Part shown: positions 36,919 through 45,827 of the stretch, piece after piece
Position numbering within the stretch: position 1 is the stretch's first letter
How the letters are laid out: each line of letters opens with the position of its first letter
NCBI GenBank assembly: GCA_016709575.1
Contig: JADJMM010000002.1
Coordinates: forward strand, 558,001 to 622,000
Direction: 5' to 3'
DNA length: 64,000 nucleotides
Source of the DNA: Sphingobacteriaceae bacterium
GTDB taxonomy: Bacteria; Bacteroidota; Bacteroidia; B-17B0; Aurantibacillaceae
Position numbers and translations under genes: made by a program
Notes under the pieces: model-generated
Told to the model about the DNA's origin: nothing
The model's database searches: none
Seen by the model: only the letters and a program-made list of their open reading frames with translations

Positions 36919-38366
36919 TACTTTATTTTAATACAAACATTTTTAGGCTCTGTGAAAAAATCGAAAGCTTCAAAACCACCTTCTCTTCCAACACCGGATG
37001 ATTTAACACCGCCAAAGGGCGTGCGTAAATCACGAAGCAGCCAACAATTAATCCAAACTATTCCAGCATGAATTTCATTGGCAACACGGGTTGCTTTTGT
37101 AATGTCTTGAGTCCATACTGTTGAAGCTAAACCATACATAGTAGAATTCGCCATCATTAATACTTCCTCTTCTTTATCAAATGGCATAATAGTTACAACA
37201 GGACCAAAAATTTCTTCTTGATTTGTGCGGCAATCATATGCTAAACCTTCTATAATAGTCGGTTCAATGTAAAATCCATCTTTAAACTCTCCCTCTACAA
37301 TTTTACGTTTACCACCACACAAAACTTTACCGCCTTCTTGCTGAGCTAATTCAACATAACTCAATATTTTTTCCATGTGCGATTTTGAAACTACAGCACC
37401 AACTTTCGTATCTGCGTTGGTTGGAGGACCAACAGTTAATTTTTTAGCGCGCTCAACAAAATCAGTTTTAAATTTTTCGTAAATGCTTCTCTCTACAAAA
37501 ATGCGTGAACCACATAAACAAATTTGTCCTTGATTTGAGAATGAAGAATGCATCGTAGTCGATAACATTTTCTCATAATCGCAATCTGCAAAAATTATAT
37601 TTGGATTTTTTCCGCCTAATTCAAGAGATAGTTTTTTAAACATGGGTGCTGCAACACTTGCAATATGCGCTCCTGTTTTTGTTCCACCTGTAAATGAAAT
37701 TAAAGGCACATCTTTACTGGATACAATTGCATTACCAACTTTTGGCCCTAAACCATGTACAATATTTAAAACGCCTTTAGGCAATCCCGCAGTAATACAA
37801 ATTTCAGAAAGTAAATAGGCCGTCATAGGCGTTACTTCAGATGGCTTTGCAACAACCGTACAACCTGATGCTAAAGCAGGAGCGATTTTCCATGTAAATA
37901 AATACAAAGGCAAATTCCAAGGCGAAATACAACCTGCTACACCTACGGGTTGACGTAAAGTATAATTTATAGCAGTATCTTCCATACTATGTGCATGGGC
38001 AGAATAATGTAAAATACCTGTAGCATAAAAATTAAAATTCGCAGCAGCACGAGGGATATCAACTGTTTTTGCAAGATGTAGTGGCTTACCATTATCTACA
38101 CTTTCAATTAAGGCCAGCTTATCTAAATTCTCTTCGATTAAAAAAGAGATGCGTTGCAAAATACGTGCACGCTTTTCTTTAGGTGTGTTACTCCACTCTT
38201 TAAACGCAGCTTTTGCAGCAGCTACAGCTAATTCAACATCACGCTCATCACTATCCGGAATTAAAGAATAAACTTTCCCTCGCGAAGGATCAACGTTATC
38301 GATATAAGCTTTGCTGATTGGCTCTACCAATTCGCCATTAATATAATTTCTAATTTTTTCCATCAC
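36918..38366 (-). CDS. Aldehyde dehydrogenase, 2-aminomuconic semialdehyde dehydrogenase-like (ALDH8 type)
   Basis: A 482-residue NAD(P)-dependent aldehyde dehydrogenase. Family elements: SPWNLPLYLFTWKIAPAL (cofactor pocket), FTGGTKTGAHI, LSLELGGKNP with the general-base Glu, and catalytic Cys in NQGQICLCGSRIFVE. The latter stretch and the C-terminal NCWLLRDLRTPFGG resemble ALDH8A1 and bacterial aminomuconate-semialdehyde or hydroxymuconic-semialdehyde dehydrogenases of tryptophan or aromatic breakdown. No other genes of such a pathway are present, so the substrate is inferred only from similarity. It lies 3 bases after the SRPBCC gene. Confidence 0.85.
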   Translation of the reverse strand: MMEKIRNYINGELVEPISKAYIDNVDPSRGKVYSLIPDSDERDVELAVAAAKAAFKEWSNTPKEKRARILQRISFLIEENLDKLALIESVDNGKPLHLAKTVDIPRAAANFNFYATGILHYSAHAHSMEDTAINYTLRQPVGVAGCISPWNLPLYLFTWKIAPALASGCTVVAKPSEVTPMTAYLLSEICITAGLPKGVLNIVHGLGPKVGNAIVSSKDVPLISFTGGTKTGAHIASVAAPMFKKLSLELGGKNPNIIFADCDYEKMLSTTMHSSFSNQGQICLCGSRIFVERSIYEKFKTDFVERAKKLTVGPPTNADTKVGAVVSKSHMEKILSYVELAQQEGGKVLCGGKRKIVEGEFKDGFYIEPTIIEGLAYDCRTNQEEIFGPVVTIMPFDKEEEVLMMANSTMYGLASTVWTQDITKATRVANEIHAGIVWINCWLLRDLRTPFGGVKSSGVGREGGFEAFDFFTEPKNVCIKIK

Positions 38367-38369
38367 TAT

Positions 38370-38888
38370 TTAATTTTCGCACATCTCTTTTAAACTGTTT
38401 AAACCTTGTACGAATTGTTGATTTAAATTCTTTGAAATAATCGGTCCCATTAAACGCGCTACCGGATATGGAAGTGGTCCGCTATTGTGCCAAATAACTT
38501 TTGTTGAGCCGTTTTTTAAATCTTCAAATGTCCAATTATCTTGAGCTTCCGTTTTCCAAGGTTTAATAAATTCTAAACTTAATTCAATATTTTTATTTGG
38601 GCTTAATGATTTAACGGTAAGACTTCCGCTCCCAATTTTTCTTCCATCCCAATCATATTTATGTCCAACTGTAGAGGGATTGCCTGAGATTTTATATTTA
38701 GCAGTTGGCTCGCTTTTTTGCCAAGGATTCCAAGCGCGGTAATTACTAAAATCAGATACTTTGGTAAAAACTTCAGCTTGCGTTTTATTGATTACAACTT
38801 CTTTCTCAATGGTGTATTTTCCGGGCATAATGGCAGCTGCAATTAATATAGCTGCTATTAAACCTAATATAATATAGAGCATTATCAT
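38370..38888 (-). CDS. SRPBCC (START-like) family protein with N-terminal membrane helix
   Basis: 172 residues: an N-terminal hydrophobic helix (~1-20) followed by a polyketide-cyclase/START-like fold with EVVINKTQAEVFTKVSDFSNYRAWNPW, WDGRKIGSG and the domain-ending LKEM helix. The fold binds hydrophobic ligands; the ligand is unknown. It is probably the first gene of a three-gene unit with the aldehyde dehydrogenase and the methyltransferase. A second ATG at 38882 is an equally good start. Confidence 0.82.
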   Translation of the reverse strand: MIMLYIILGLIAAILIAAAIMPGKYTIEKEVVINKTQAEVFTKVSDFSNYRAWNPWQKSEPTAKYKISGNPSTVGHKYDWDGRKIGSGSLTVKSLSPNKNIELSLEFIKPWKTEAQDNWTFEDLKNGSTKVIWHNSGPLPYPVARLMGPIISKNLNQQFVQGLNSLKEMCEN

Positions 38889-38924
38889 GTATTGAGTATT
38901 GAAGTATAAAGATACTTAAAACAA

Positions 38925-38950
38925 AAATGCCCCGCTTTAGCAGGGCATTT
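38925..38950 (-). terminator. Rho-independent terminator after coxA
   Basis: AAATGCCC (38925-38932) pairs with GGGCATTT (38943-38950), with two further inner pairs around a short loop. On the minus strand the stem is followed by TTTTTGTTTT. It lies 9 bases beyond the coxA stop, ending the act-cox operon and separating it from the SRPBCC unit. Confidence 0.85.
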
Positions 38951-38958
38951 AAATGTTG

Positions 38959-40692
38959 TTAATGTTCGCCTCCGTCGTGCTCGCCGTCGGCTAGTGGTAC
39001 GGTTTGAGGTACGAAGTCCTCTTCTTTACCAGGCTTGCTGTAATCGTAAGCCCAACGGTGAACTACAGGTAATTTACCAGGCCAGTTACCGTGAATATTT
39101 GCCATTGGAGTTGTCCACTCTAATGTATTTGAATTCCATGGGTTTTGAGGAGCCTTCTCTCCACGGAAAATGCTATAGAAGAAGTTGAATAAGAATACTA
39201 ATTGTGACAATGCACCTAAGATTGCGAAAATGGTACAGATTTCGTTGATGTCAACTAAATTGTCGAACATCGGGAAGTTACTGTTTGTATAATAACGGCG
39301 AGGTACACCAGCAAGACCTAAAAAGTGTTGCGGGAAGAATACGCCATAAGCACAAACGAATGTTAACCAGAAATGTAAGTAACCTAATTTCTTATTCATC
39401 ATGCGTAAGAACATTTTCGGGAACCAGTGATATACTCCGGCAAACATACCGAAGATAGCAGATAATCCCATTACAATGTGGAAGTGAGCTACCACGAAGT
39501 AAGTATCATGTACGTTGATGTCTAACGCAGAGTCGGCTAGAATAATACCTGTAACACCACCAGAGATGAAAGAAGAAACTAATCCAATAGAGAACAACAT
39601 TGCAGGAGTATACTGAACGTTACCTTTCCATAAGGTTGTGATGTAGTTAAATGCTTTTACAGCGGATGGTATTGCAATTAATAAAGTAGTGAATACGAAT
39701 ACTGATCCTAAGAATGGATTCATGCCTGTCATGTACATATGGTGACCCCAAACGATAAATGATAAGAAACCAATTGCTAACATAGAACCAATCATCGCAC
39801 GGTAACCGAAAATTGGTTTACGTGACATAGTTGAAATTACTTCTGATGTAATACCTAATGCAGGTAATAATACGATGTATACCTCAGGGTGACCTAAGAA
39901 CCAGAATAAGTGTTCAAATAAAATTGGGCTACCACCAACGTTATCTAATGGACGACCTCCAATGTATATATCAGATAAGTAGAAACTTGTTCCCATACTT
40001 CTATCGAAGATTAATAATAGAGCACAAGAGAATAATACAGGGAAAGATAATACACCTAAAATTGCTGTGATTAAAAACGCCCAAATAGTTAATGGCATGC
40101 GGGTCATTTTCATTCCTTTAGTACGTAAGTTAATTACAGTGATAATGTAATTTAAACCTCCTAGTAAAGATGAGATAATGAAAATAGCCATTGATATTAA
40201 CCACATAGTCATACCTAATTTAGAACCAGGCATTGCTTCAGGTAATGCAGATAAAGGAGGGTAAATTGTCCAACCACCAGATGCAGGACCATCTTCAATA
40301 AAACAAGAAGCTAACATGATTGCACTTGAAGCGAAGAAGAACCAATATGATAACATGTTCATGAAACCAGAAGCCATATCACGTGCACCAATTTGGTACG
40401 GGATTAATAAGTTAGCAAAGGTTCCGCTTAATCCTCCGGTTAAAACCATAAATACCATAATAGTACCGTGGATAGTAACTAAAGCTAAATACATGTTTGG
40501 GTCAAGGACACCGTCCTTTGCCCATTTGTCTCCAAGTAATGCATTAACGAAAGCAAATTTTTCTCCAGGCCATGCTAATTGCATACGGAAGATAATAGAC
40601 ATCGTCATTGCAATTACAGCCATGATTACAGCAGTAATTAAAAACTGACGTGAAATCATTTTGTGATCCATACTGAAAATGTATTTGCTCAC
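38959..40692 (-). CDS. coxA: Cytochrome c oxidase subunit I (heme-copper oxidase)
   Basis: The 577-residue catalytic subunit with twelve membrane helices reduces oxygen to water and pumps protons. Ligands are visible: heme a His in TIHGTIMVF, CuB His and the cross-linked Tyr in GHPEVY, the CuB His pair in WGHHMYMTG, and the heme His pair in VVAHFHIVMG. The frame starts at a GTG. A more natural start is the ATG at 40786: the intervening sequence encodes a His-rich N-terminus (KDHAHDHDEHHETFV) but carries one extra base near 40734, so the full gene is frameshifted as sequenced. It lies 29 bases after coxB when counted from that ATG and is the last gene of the act-cox operon. Confidence 0.95.
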   Translation of the reverse strand: MSKYIFSMDHKMISRQFLITAVIMAVIAMTMSIIFRMQLAWPGEKFAFVNALLGDKWAKDGVLDPNMYLALVTIHGTIMVFMVLTGGLSGTFANLLIPYQIGARDMASGFMNMLSYWFFFASSAIMLASCFIEDGPASGGWTIYPPLSALPEAMPGSKLGMTMWLISMAIFIISSLLGGLNYIITVINLRTKGMKMTRMPLTIWAFLITAILGVLSFPVLFSCALLLIFDRSMGTSFYLSDIYIGGRPLDNVGGSPILFEHLFWFLGHPEVYIVLLPALGITSEVISTMSRKPIFGYRAMIGSMLAIGFLSFIVWGHHMYMTGMNPFLGSVFVFTTLLIAIPSAVKAFNYITTLWKGNVQYTPAMLFSIGLVSSFISGGVTGIILADSALDINVHDTYFVVAHFHIVMGLSAIFGMFAGVYHWFPKMFLRMMNKKLGYLHFWLTFVCAYGVFFPQHFLGLAGVPRRYYTNSNFPMFDNLVDINEICTIFAILGALSQLVFLFNFFYSIFRGEKAPQNPWNSNTLEWTTPMANIHGNWPGKLPVVHRWAYDYSKPGKEEDFVPQTVPLADGEHDGGEH

Positions 40693-40815
40693 AAATGTTT
40701 CGTGGTGCTCATCATGGTCGTGCGCGTGATCCTTGGTGCGTCGCGTGCGCGTGTTCCAATGTTGTATCTGTGTGTTTAGTTCCCATATTTATTTGATGTT
40801 AAATATTAATATAAA

Positions 40816-41847
40816 TTACTTTGAAGCAACTGCTTTAAATGGTTTTTGTTTTGCTAACCACTCGTTATAATCTTTTTCGCTTTCAACAATTACATTCATT
40901 TGCATATTGTAATGAGAAGCGCCGCAAATTTTGTTACATAATAAAACATAATCAAATTCAACCGGTTCTTTTCCTTCCTTTTCACGTTGCTTATTAATGC
41001 CTGCCATTAACTGAATAACGTAAGGATCTTTACGCATTTCTGCTGTAGTTTTAATTGGCTTGAATTTAAATGCCGTTACTAAACCAGGAACACAATTCAT
41101 TTGCGCACGGAAGTGAGGCAAATAAGCAGAGTGAATTACATCACGAGAACGCATTAATAATTCTACTTCTCTTCCTACAGGAATATGGAATTCGTTTTTA
41201 ATTAAAATATCATCATTGCCTAAAACATCCACAGTATCCATACCAACAGAGTTGGAACCTCCAATTTGACGGTAATCAGTTGTGCCTAATTTACCATCTT
41301 TACCTGGGTAACGTGCTGTCCAGTCGAATTGCTTAGCGTATAATTCAACAGTAACTTTATTTGGATCGTTTGCATCCGCCATAATTTCATTCCAGTATTT
41401 TAAACCAAAGATGATGATGAACGCTAAAGCAACAGCTGGAACTACAGTCCAAATCATTTCTAATTTATTACTATGAGCAAAGAATGTTGCTTTGTTGTTT
41501 GTGTTTCCACGGTACTTATATGCAAATAAGAATAAAAAGAAGTTAGTAAGGAGAAAAACGAAAGTAATTAGATACATATTCGCATCCATTAGGAAATCGA
41601 TTTTTAATCCATGCTCTGATGCAGCTCCTGGTAGAGCTCTATCGCTCCAACGGTTTACTTGCCAAAAGAAAGCAATGAAAAATAATATCATAAAGATTAA
41701 CATACCTTTTCCCATCGCGTTATTATCCGAGTTGGTTAATTGCCACTCTTTGGTTTTTTTCAAACCTCTTGACAATTCAATAATTCTTAATAATTGATGA
41801 CCTGCAATTATTAGGAGTACGATGGCTAATAGAACTAAAAGTTTCAT
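40816..41847 (-). CDS. coxB: Cytochrome c oxidase subunit II
   Basis: 343 residues with an extra N-terminal membrane helix, two further helices (~50-70 and ~90-112) and a periplasmic cupredoxin domain (~165-330). CuA ligands are present: His in DVIHSAYLPHF and the Cys, Cys, His, Met set of CNKICGASHYNM. The usual Glu of CxExC is Lys here. Since that residue binds CuA through its backbone carbonyl, the site can still form. No cytochrome c domain is fused at the C-terminus, so electrons must come from a separate or complex-III-bound cytochrome. Confidence 0.95.
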   Translation of the reverse strand: MKLLVLLAIVLLIIAGHQLLRIIELSRGLKKTKEWQLTNSDNNAMGKGMLIFMILFFIAFFWQVNRWSDRALPGAASEHGLKIDFLMDANMYLITFVFLLTNFFLFLFAYKYRGNTNNKATFFAHSNKLEMIWTVVPAVALAFIIIFGLKYWNEIMADANDPNKVTVELYAKQFDWTARYPGKDGKLGTTDYRQIGGSNSVGMDTVDVLGNDDILIKNEFHIPVGREVELLMRSRDVIHSAYLPHFRAQMNCVPGLVTAFKFKPIKTTAEMRKDPYVIQLMAGINKQREKEGKEPVEFDYVLLCNKICGASHYNMQMNVIVESEKDYNEWLAKQKPFKAVASK

Positions 41848-41899
41848 CTTATATATTTTTAAATTCTTATAATTTTAATTTCTTCTTTACTGTATTTAT

Positions 41900-43114
41900 T
41901 TAAATTGAATGGTGTAAACTCTCTTGTAAGAACGGATGGTTCTTTACACGAAGTGGTGCCTTTGTTAAAGCATTCAATACAACATAAATAAACGCGCCTA
42001 AGAAAAATGCAAATGTTCCAAATTCCATCCAGCTAACACCTGTCCAGTGGTGACCAACTGTACCCGGCATTACAATCATAATAACATCAAGGAAGTGACC
42101 GCATAAAATAATTGTTCCTACAAAAATCAAGAAGAAGAAATTGCGTTTGCTATCGCGGCTCATTAACATTACCATAGGGAATGCGAAGTTCACGAATAAT
42201 ACTGTCCACATTAAAGCTTTGTAACTTTCCCAACGCGTTTGGAAATAGATTACCTCTTCAGGAATATCAGCATACCAAATTAACATGAATTGAGAGAAGT
42301 ATAAGTATGTCCACAAGAATGAAATTGCGAACATCCATTTACCCATGTCATGAATTGTACTTTCAGTAACAAATTCTAAGTAACCTAACTTCTTTAACCA
42401 AACTACTAACATGGTGATTGTAACTAAAGCGCTAATCCACATACCAGAGAAAATGTACCAGCCATATAAAGTTGAGAACCAGTGAATGTCGATACTCAAT
42501 AACCAATCCCAAGCAGATGTAGAAGAAGTAACTGCAAACACTACCATGAACCAAGCGCCTAATTTTACGTTTTTCCAGTGGTAACTGCTGTTAACATCAA
42601 TATCTAATTTATCAGCATCTAAAGAGTTCTTGCGTAATTTTAAAGTAAACCAAGTCCAAGCAATCATGTAAAGTGAAGTACGAGTCCACCAAAACCATCC
42701 GAAATATCCCATTTTACCGGCAATGATTTCGTCATGCGCTGCAGCTTCAGGATCCATCCAGTGATAGATATGATGCACATGTAGTTGACCTAAAATAAAT
42801 AACAACATCATAATGCTTAAACCCCAAGGTAAATACATTGTTACCGCTTCGATAACACGTTTGATAGATGTTGCCCAACCAGCTTCAGCTGCATACTGCA
42901 AACCTAAAAAGAATGACGCCGCTAATGCAATTGCCATAAAGAAGAAGGCGCTAGCAAAAATGTTTGACCACGCACGGTTGTTATGATAATTAGGATCTTC
43001 ATTATGATCCATCATAAACATGCAAATGATTGATACCAATCCTATAGCCATTAAAATGAAAGAGGCCATTTTGGCTTTTGAAGGAATTGTGAATTGTAGT
43101 TTATCAGTATTCAT
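41900..43114 (-). CDS. actF: Alternative complex III membrane subunit ActF (NrfD-like)
   Basis: A 404-residue polytopic protein with about ten membrane helices, a paralogue of ActC in the NrfD/PsrC family. Visible segments include ASFILMAIGLVSIICMFM at the N-terminus and a conserved SSTSAWDWLLSIDIHWFSTL stretch. In ACIII, ActF is one of the two large membrane subunits and is proposed to take part in proton movement. The gene lies 21 bases after actE and 52 before coxB. Confidence 0.9.
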   Translation of the reverse strand: MNTDKLQFTIPSKAKMASFILMAIGLVSIICMFMMDHNEDPNYHNNRAWSNIFASAFFFMAIALAASFFLGLQYAAEAGWATSIKRVIEAVTMYLPWGLSIMMLLFILGQLHVHHIYHWMDPEAAAHDEIIAGKMGYFGWFWWTRTSLYMIAWTWFTLKLRKNSLDADKLDIDVNSSYHWKNVKLGAWFMVVFAVTSSTSAWDWLLSIDIHWFSTLYGWYIFSGMWISALVTITMLVVWLKKLGYLEFVTESTIHDMGKWMFAISFLWTYLYFSQFMLIWYADIPEEVIYFQTRWESYKALMWTVLFVNFAFPMVMLMSRDSKRNFFFLIFVGTIILCGHFLDVIMIVMPGTVGHHWTGVSWMEFGTFAFFLGAFIYVVLNALTKAPLRVKNHPFLQESLHHSI

Positions 43115-43135
43115 ATTATAATTTCTATGAATTAA

Positions 43136-43792
43136 TTAATGTGTTTTTGTTTCTTCTTTTTTTACTTCTGCTACGGCAGGAGTTTTTGTTGAATCAGCAA
43201 CTGCTGTTTCTTTTGGTCCTTGTAATTTTTGAACGTATAAAACAAGTTTCCAACGTTCTTCCTGAGTTAAAATACTTGCATGGTTACCCATTAAACCTTT
43301 ACCGTAAGTAATAGAGTGGAAAATTTTTCCTTCTGATAAATTTTTAATTGCACCACTTGTATATGCAGGAGGCGCACCTGGTAATTTTGCTCCAACTTTT
43401 CCATCGCCTGCACCGGCAGCACCATGACAGTGAACACAGTTTTTAGAATATAAAGCTTCAGCTTCAGCCATTACTTTATCTGATGATGCAATTGGATTTT
43501 TTAAATATAAACCAGCTTGCTCATATCCCTCAGGAGTATTAGCATAAGCATATGGTAAATAACCACGAGCAATTGTTCCTGCTACTGGTAAAAATTGAGT
43601 TGAATAAACATCATCACCGTTAAAAGTACTGGTTCCATAAACCTCAATTGAAGGAGAGCGATACATGTCGGGCATAAATTCAACGCCGGGACTGTTAGGG
43701 TCTTTTTTGCCATTCAGCATAAAGCCACAGATTACCAGTAACACAAGGCCGATAATACTCGCAAGTTTTATTGTATTAAAATTTAGTTTCAT
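43136..43792 (-). CDS. actE: Alternative complex III monoheme cytochrome c subunit ActE
   Basis: A 218-residue protein with an N-terminal membrane segment (~8-26) and a single c-type heme site CVHCH (~121), with a distal Met probably in GLMGNHAS. The C-terminal tail is rich in Lys, Glu and Ala. It carries electrons from the complex toward cytochrome oxidase. Operon position (between actD and actF) matches other Bacteroidota. Confidence 0.92.
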   Translation of the reverse strand: MKLNFNTIKLASIIGLVLLVICGFMLNGKKDPNSPGVEFMPDMYRSPSIEVYGTSTFNGDDVYSTQFLPVAGTIARGYLPYAYANTPEGYEQAGLYLKNPIASSDKVMAEAEALYSKNCVHCHGAAGAGDGKVGAKLPGAPPAYTSGAIKNLSEGKIFHSITYGKGLMGNHASILTQEERWKLVLYVQKLQGPKETAVADSTKTPAVAEVKKEETKTH

Positions 43793-43814
43793 ATTCTATC
43801 AATTGCTAATAAAA

Positions 43815-44372
43815 TTAATATGCAGGTTCAATGTATAACGTCCCCTTATAGTTTACTTCTTCAACGCTGTGCTCTTTTAAAATAGCTTCTGCTTTTTTAG
43901 CTTGCTCATCGTTTAATTCTAAGTACACTAAAAATTTATCATCTGTACTTCTTGGATCAGGGTTCTTAGCTTTTGCGCCAGGTACTAACCAACAACGTAA
44001 TAAATACGTTAACGCCATACCGTGAGCAGCACAAAATACAGTTGATTCGAAAGTAATTGGGATAAATGCAGGCACTGCAAAATAATAAGCCCAAGTTGGT
44101 TTACCACCAATGTCATTCGGCCAATCGTGAATCATCATATACCACATCATTAATGTAGCTAAACCTGTACCTGTAATTCCATAAATGAAAGCGCAAATTG
44201 CTAAGCGTGTTCTTGGAACACCAATTACGCCATCAATACCGTGAACAGGAAAAGGAGTAAATACTTCCTTAATACGGATGCCTGACGCGCGAAGCTTTTT
44301 ACAAGCCGCCATCATTGGCTCTTCATCGCCAAACACGCCGTGTATAATTTGTTTTGTTGTTCCAGTTGCCAT
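43815..44372 (-). CDS. actD: Alternative complex III subunit ActD (DUF3341)
   Basis: 185 residues of the DUF3341 family: an N-terminal soluble segment (GVFGDEEPMMAACKKLRASG, FTPFPVHGID), two membrane helices (~57-80, ~95-125) and a C-terminal ferredoxin-like part. It is a structural subunit holding the membrane part of ACIII together; no cofactor is bound. Position between actC and actE is canonical. Confidence 0.93.
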   Translation of the reverse strand: MATGTTKQIIHGVFGDEEPMMAACKKLRASGIRIKEVFTPFPVHGIDGVIGVPRTRLAICAFIYGITGTGLATLMMWYMMIHDWPNDIGGKPTWAYYFAVPAFIPITFESTVFCAAHGMALTYLLRCWLVPGAKAKNPDPRSTDDKFLVYLELNDEQAKKAEAILKEHSVEEVNYKGTLYIEPAY

Positions 44373-44399
44373 ATTATATTTTAATATTTTATTTAATTT

Positions 44400-45803
44400 T
44401 TAGTGTGCGCTAACGTTTTCGTGTTTGTGATTAGCTGCCGCTTTCTTTTGTGATTCGCCAGACTGTTTTAAAATTGTTTTTAATTCAGCTTGTGCAATTA
44501 CAGGGAAATAACGAGAGAACAATAAGAAGAAAGTTCCAAACATTCCTATTGTACCAATAAAAATTCCAATATCAATAAATGAAGGCGTGTAGGTATTCCA
44601 AGTAGATGGTAAGAATGTACGTAACAAAGTAGGTACGATAATTACAAAACGCTCGAACCACATACCAATATTTACAACGATTGATAAAATAAATGTTGCT
44701 AAGATTGATGTACGGATTTTCTTGAACCAGAATAATTGTGGAGAGATAACGTTACAAGTCATCATTGCCCAATACGACCAAGCTAACGGTCCGGTTGCAC
44801 GGTTTAAGAATGCGTATTGTTCCCACTCAACACCTGAATACCAAGCCATGAATAACTCAGTTAAATAAGCTACACCTACAATTGAACCTGTAACAATAAT
44901 TACAATGTTCATGTACTCGATGTGTTTGATAGTTAAGTAAGCTTCTAATTTGTAAATTTTACGAACTACTAACATCAAAGTTAATACCATCGCAAATCCT
45001 GAGAATACGGCACCTGATACGAAATAAGGAGGGAAAATTGTTGTATGCCAACCCGGAACGATTGAGGTAGCAAAGTCAAAGGATACAATAGAGTGAACTG
45101 AGAATACTAACGGTGTTGATAAACCGGCAAGTACTAAAGATACTTCTTCAAAACGACTCCAGTGACGAGCGCTTCCGCCCCAACCGAATGATAATAGACC
45201 GTACATTTTCTTTTGCCATGGTTTGATAACGCGGTCGCGAATCATACCAAAGTCAGGAATTAAACCAATATACCAGAATACTAATGACACAGTGAAGTAA
45301 GTTGATACCGCGAATACGTCCCATAATAATGGTGAGTTGAAGTTAGGCCACAATGAACCAAATTGATTTGGTAATGGGAATAACATATAATCTAACCAAG
45401 GACGACCCGTGTGTAACGTTACGAAAATAGCCGCACATAATACCGCGAAAATTGTCATCGCCTCTGCCGAACGGTTAATTGCCATACGCCATTTTTGACG
45501 GAACAATAATAATACGGCAGAGATTAATGTACCAGCGTGACCGATACCAATCCACCATACGAAGTTGGTAATATCCCAAGCCCAATCTGCTGCGTTGTTA
45601 GAGCCCCATGCTCCAATTCCAACACCAATAGTGTAGGCTAAACATCCAATACCCCATAAAAAAGTTAAAGAGCAAATGGTAAGTAAAATGTACCACCCTT
45701 TTTGAGCTTTTCCTTCAATAGGAGCAATAATGTCATCAGTAATTTGTCGGTACGTTTTTGTACCTAAAATTAACGGTTCCCTGATTTCTGATTCTGCGTG
45801 CAT
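44400..45803 (-). CDS. actC: Alternative complex III membrane subunit ActC (NrfD-like)
   Basis: A 467-residue NrfD/PsrC-type membrane protein with about ten helices. It contains ITNFVWWIGIGHAGTLISA and HSIVSFDFATSIVPGWH, conserved segments near the quinol site in this family. It likely oxidises menaquinol and passes electrons to the iron-sulfur clusters of ActB. The C-terminus ends in a His-rich tail (NHKHENVSAH). Confidence 0.93.
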   Translation of the reverse strand: MHAESEIREPLILGTKTYRQITDDIIAPIEGKAQKGWYILLTICSLTFLWGIGCLAYTIGVGIGAWGSNNAADWAWDITNFVWWIGIGHAGTLISAVLLLFRQKWRMAINRSAEAMTIFAVLCAAIFVTLHTGRPWLDYMLFPLPNQFGSLWPNFNSPLLWDVFAVSTYFTVSLVFWYIGLIPDFGMIRDRVIKPWQKKMYGLLSFGWGGSARHWSRFEEVSLVLAGLSTPLVFSVHSIVSFDFATSIVPGWHTTIFPPYFVSGAVFSGFAMVLTLMLVVRKIYKLEAYLTIKHIEYMNIVIIVTGSIVGVAYLTELFMAWYSGVEWEQYAFLNRATGPLAWSYWAMMTCNVISPQLFWFKKIRTSILATFILSIVVNIGMWFERFVIIVPTLLRTFLPSTWNTYTPSFIDIGIFIGTIGMFGTFFLLFSRYFPVIAQAELKTILKQSGESQKKAAANHKHENVSAH

Positions 45804-45827
45804 ATCTTTTATTTAATAAGATTAATA

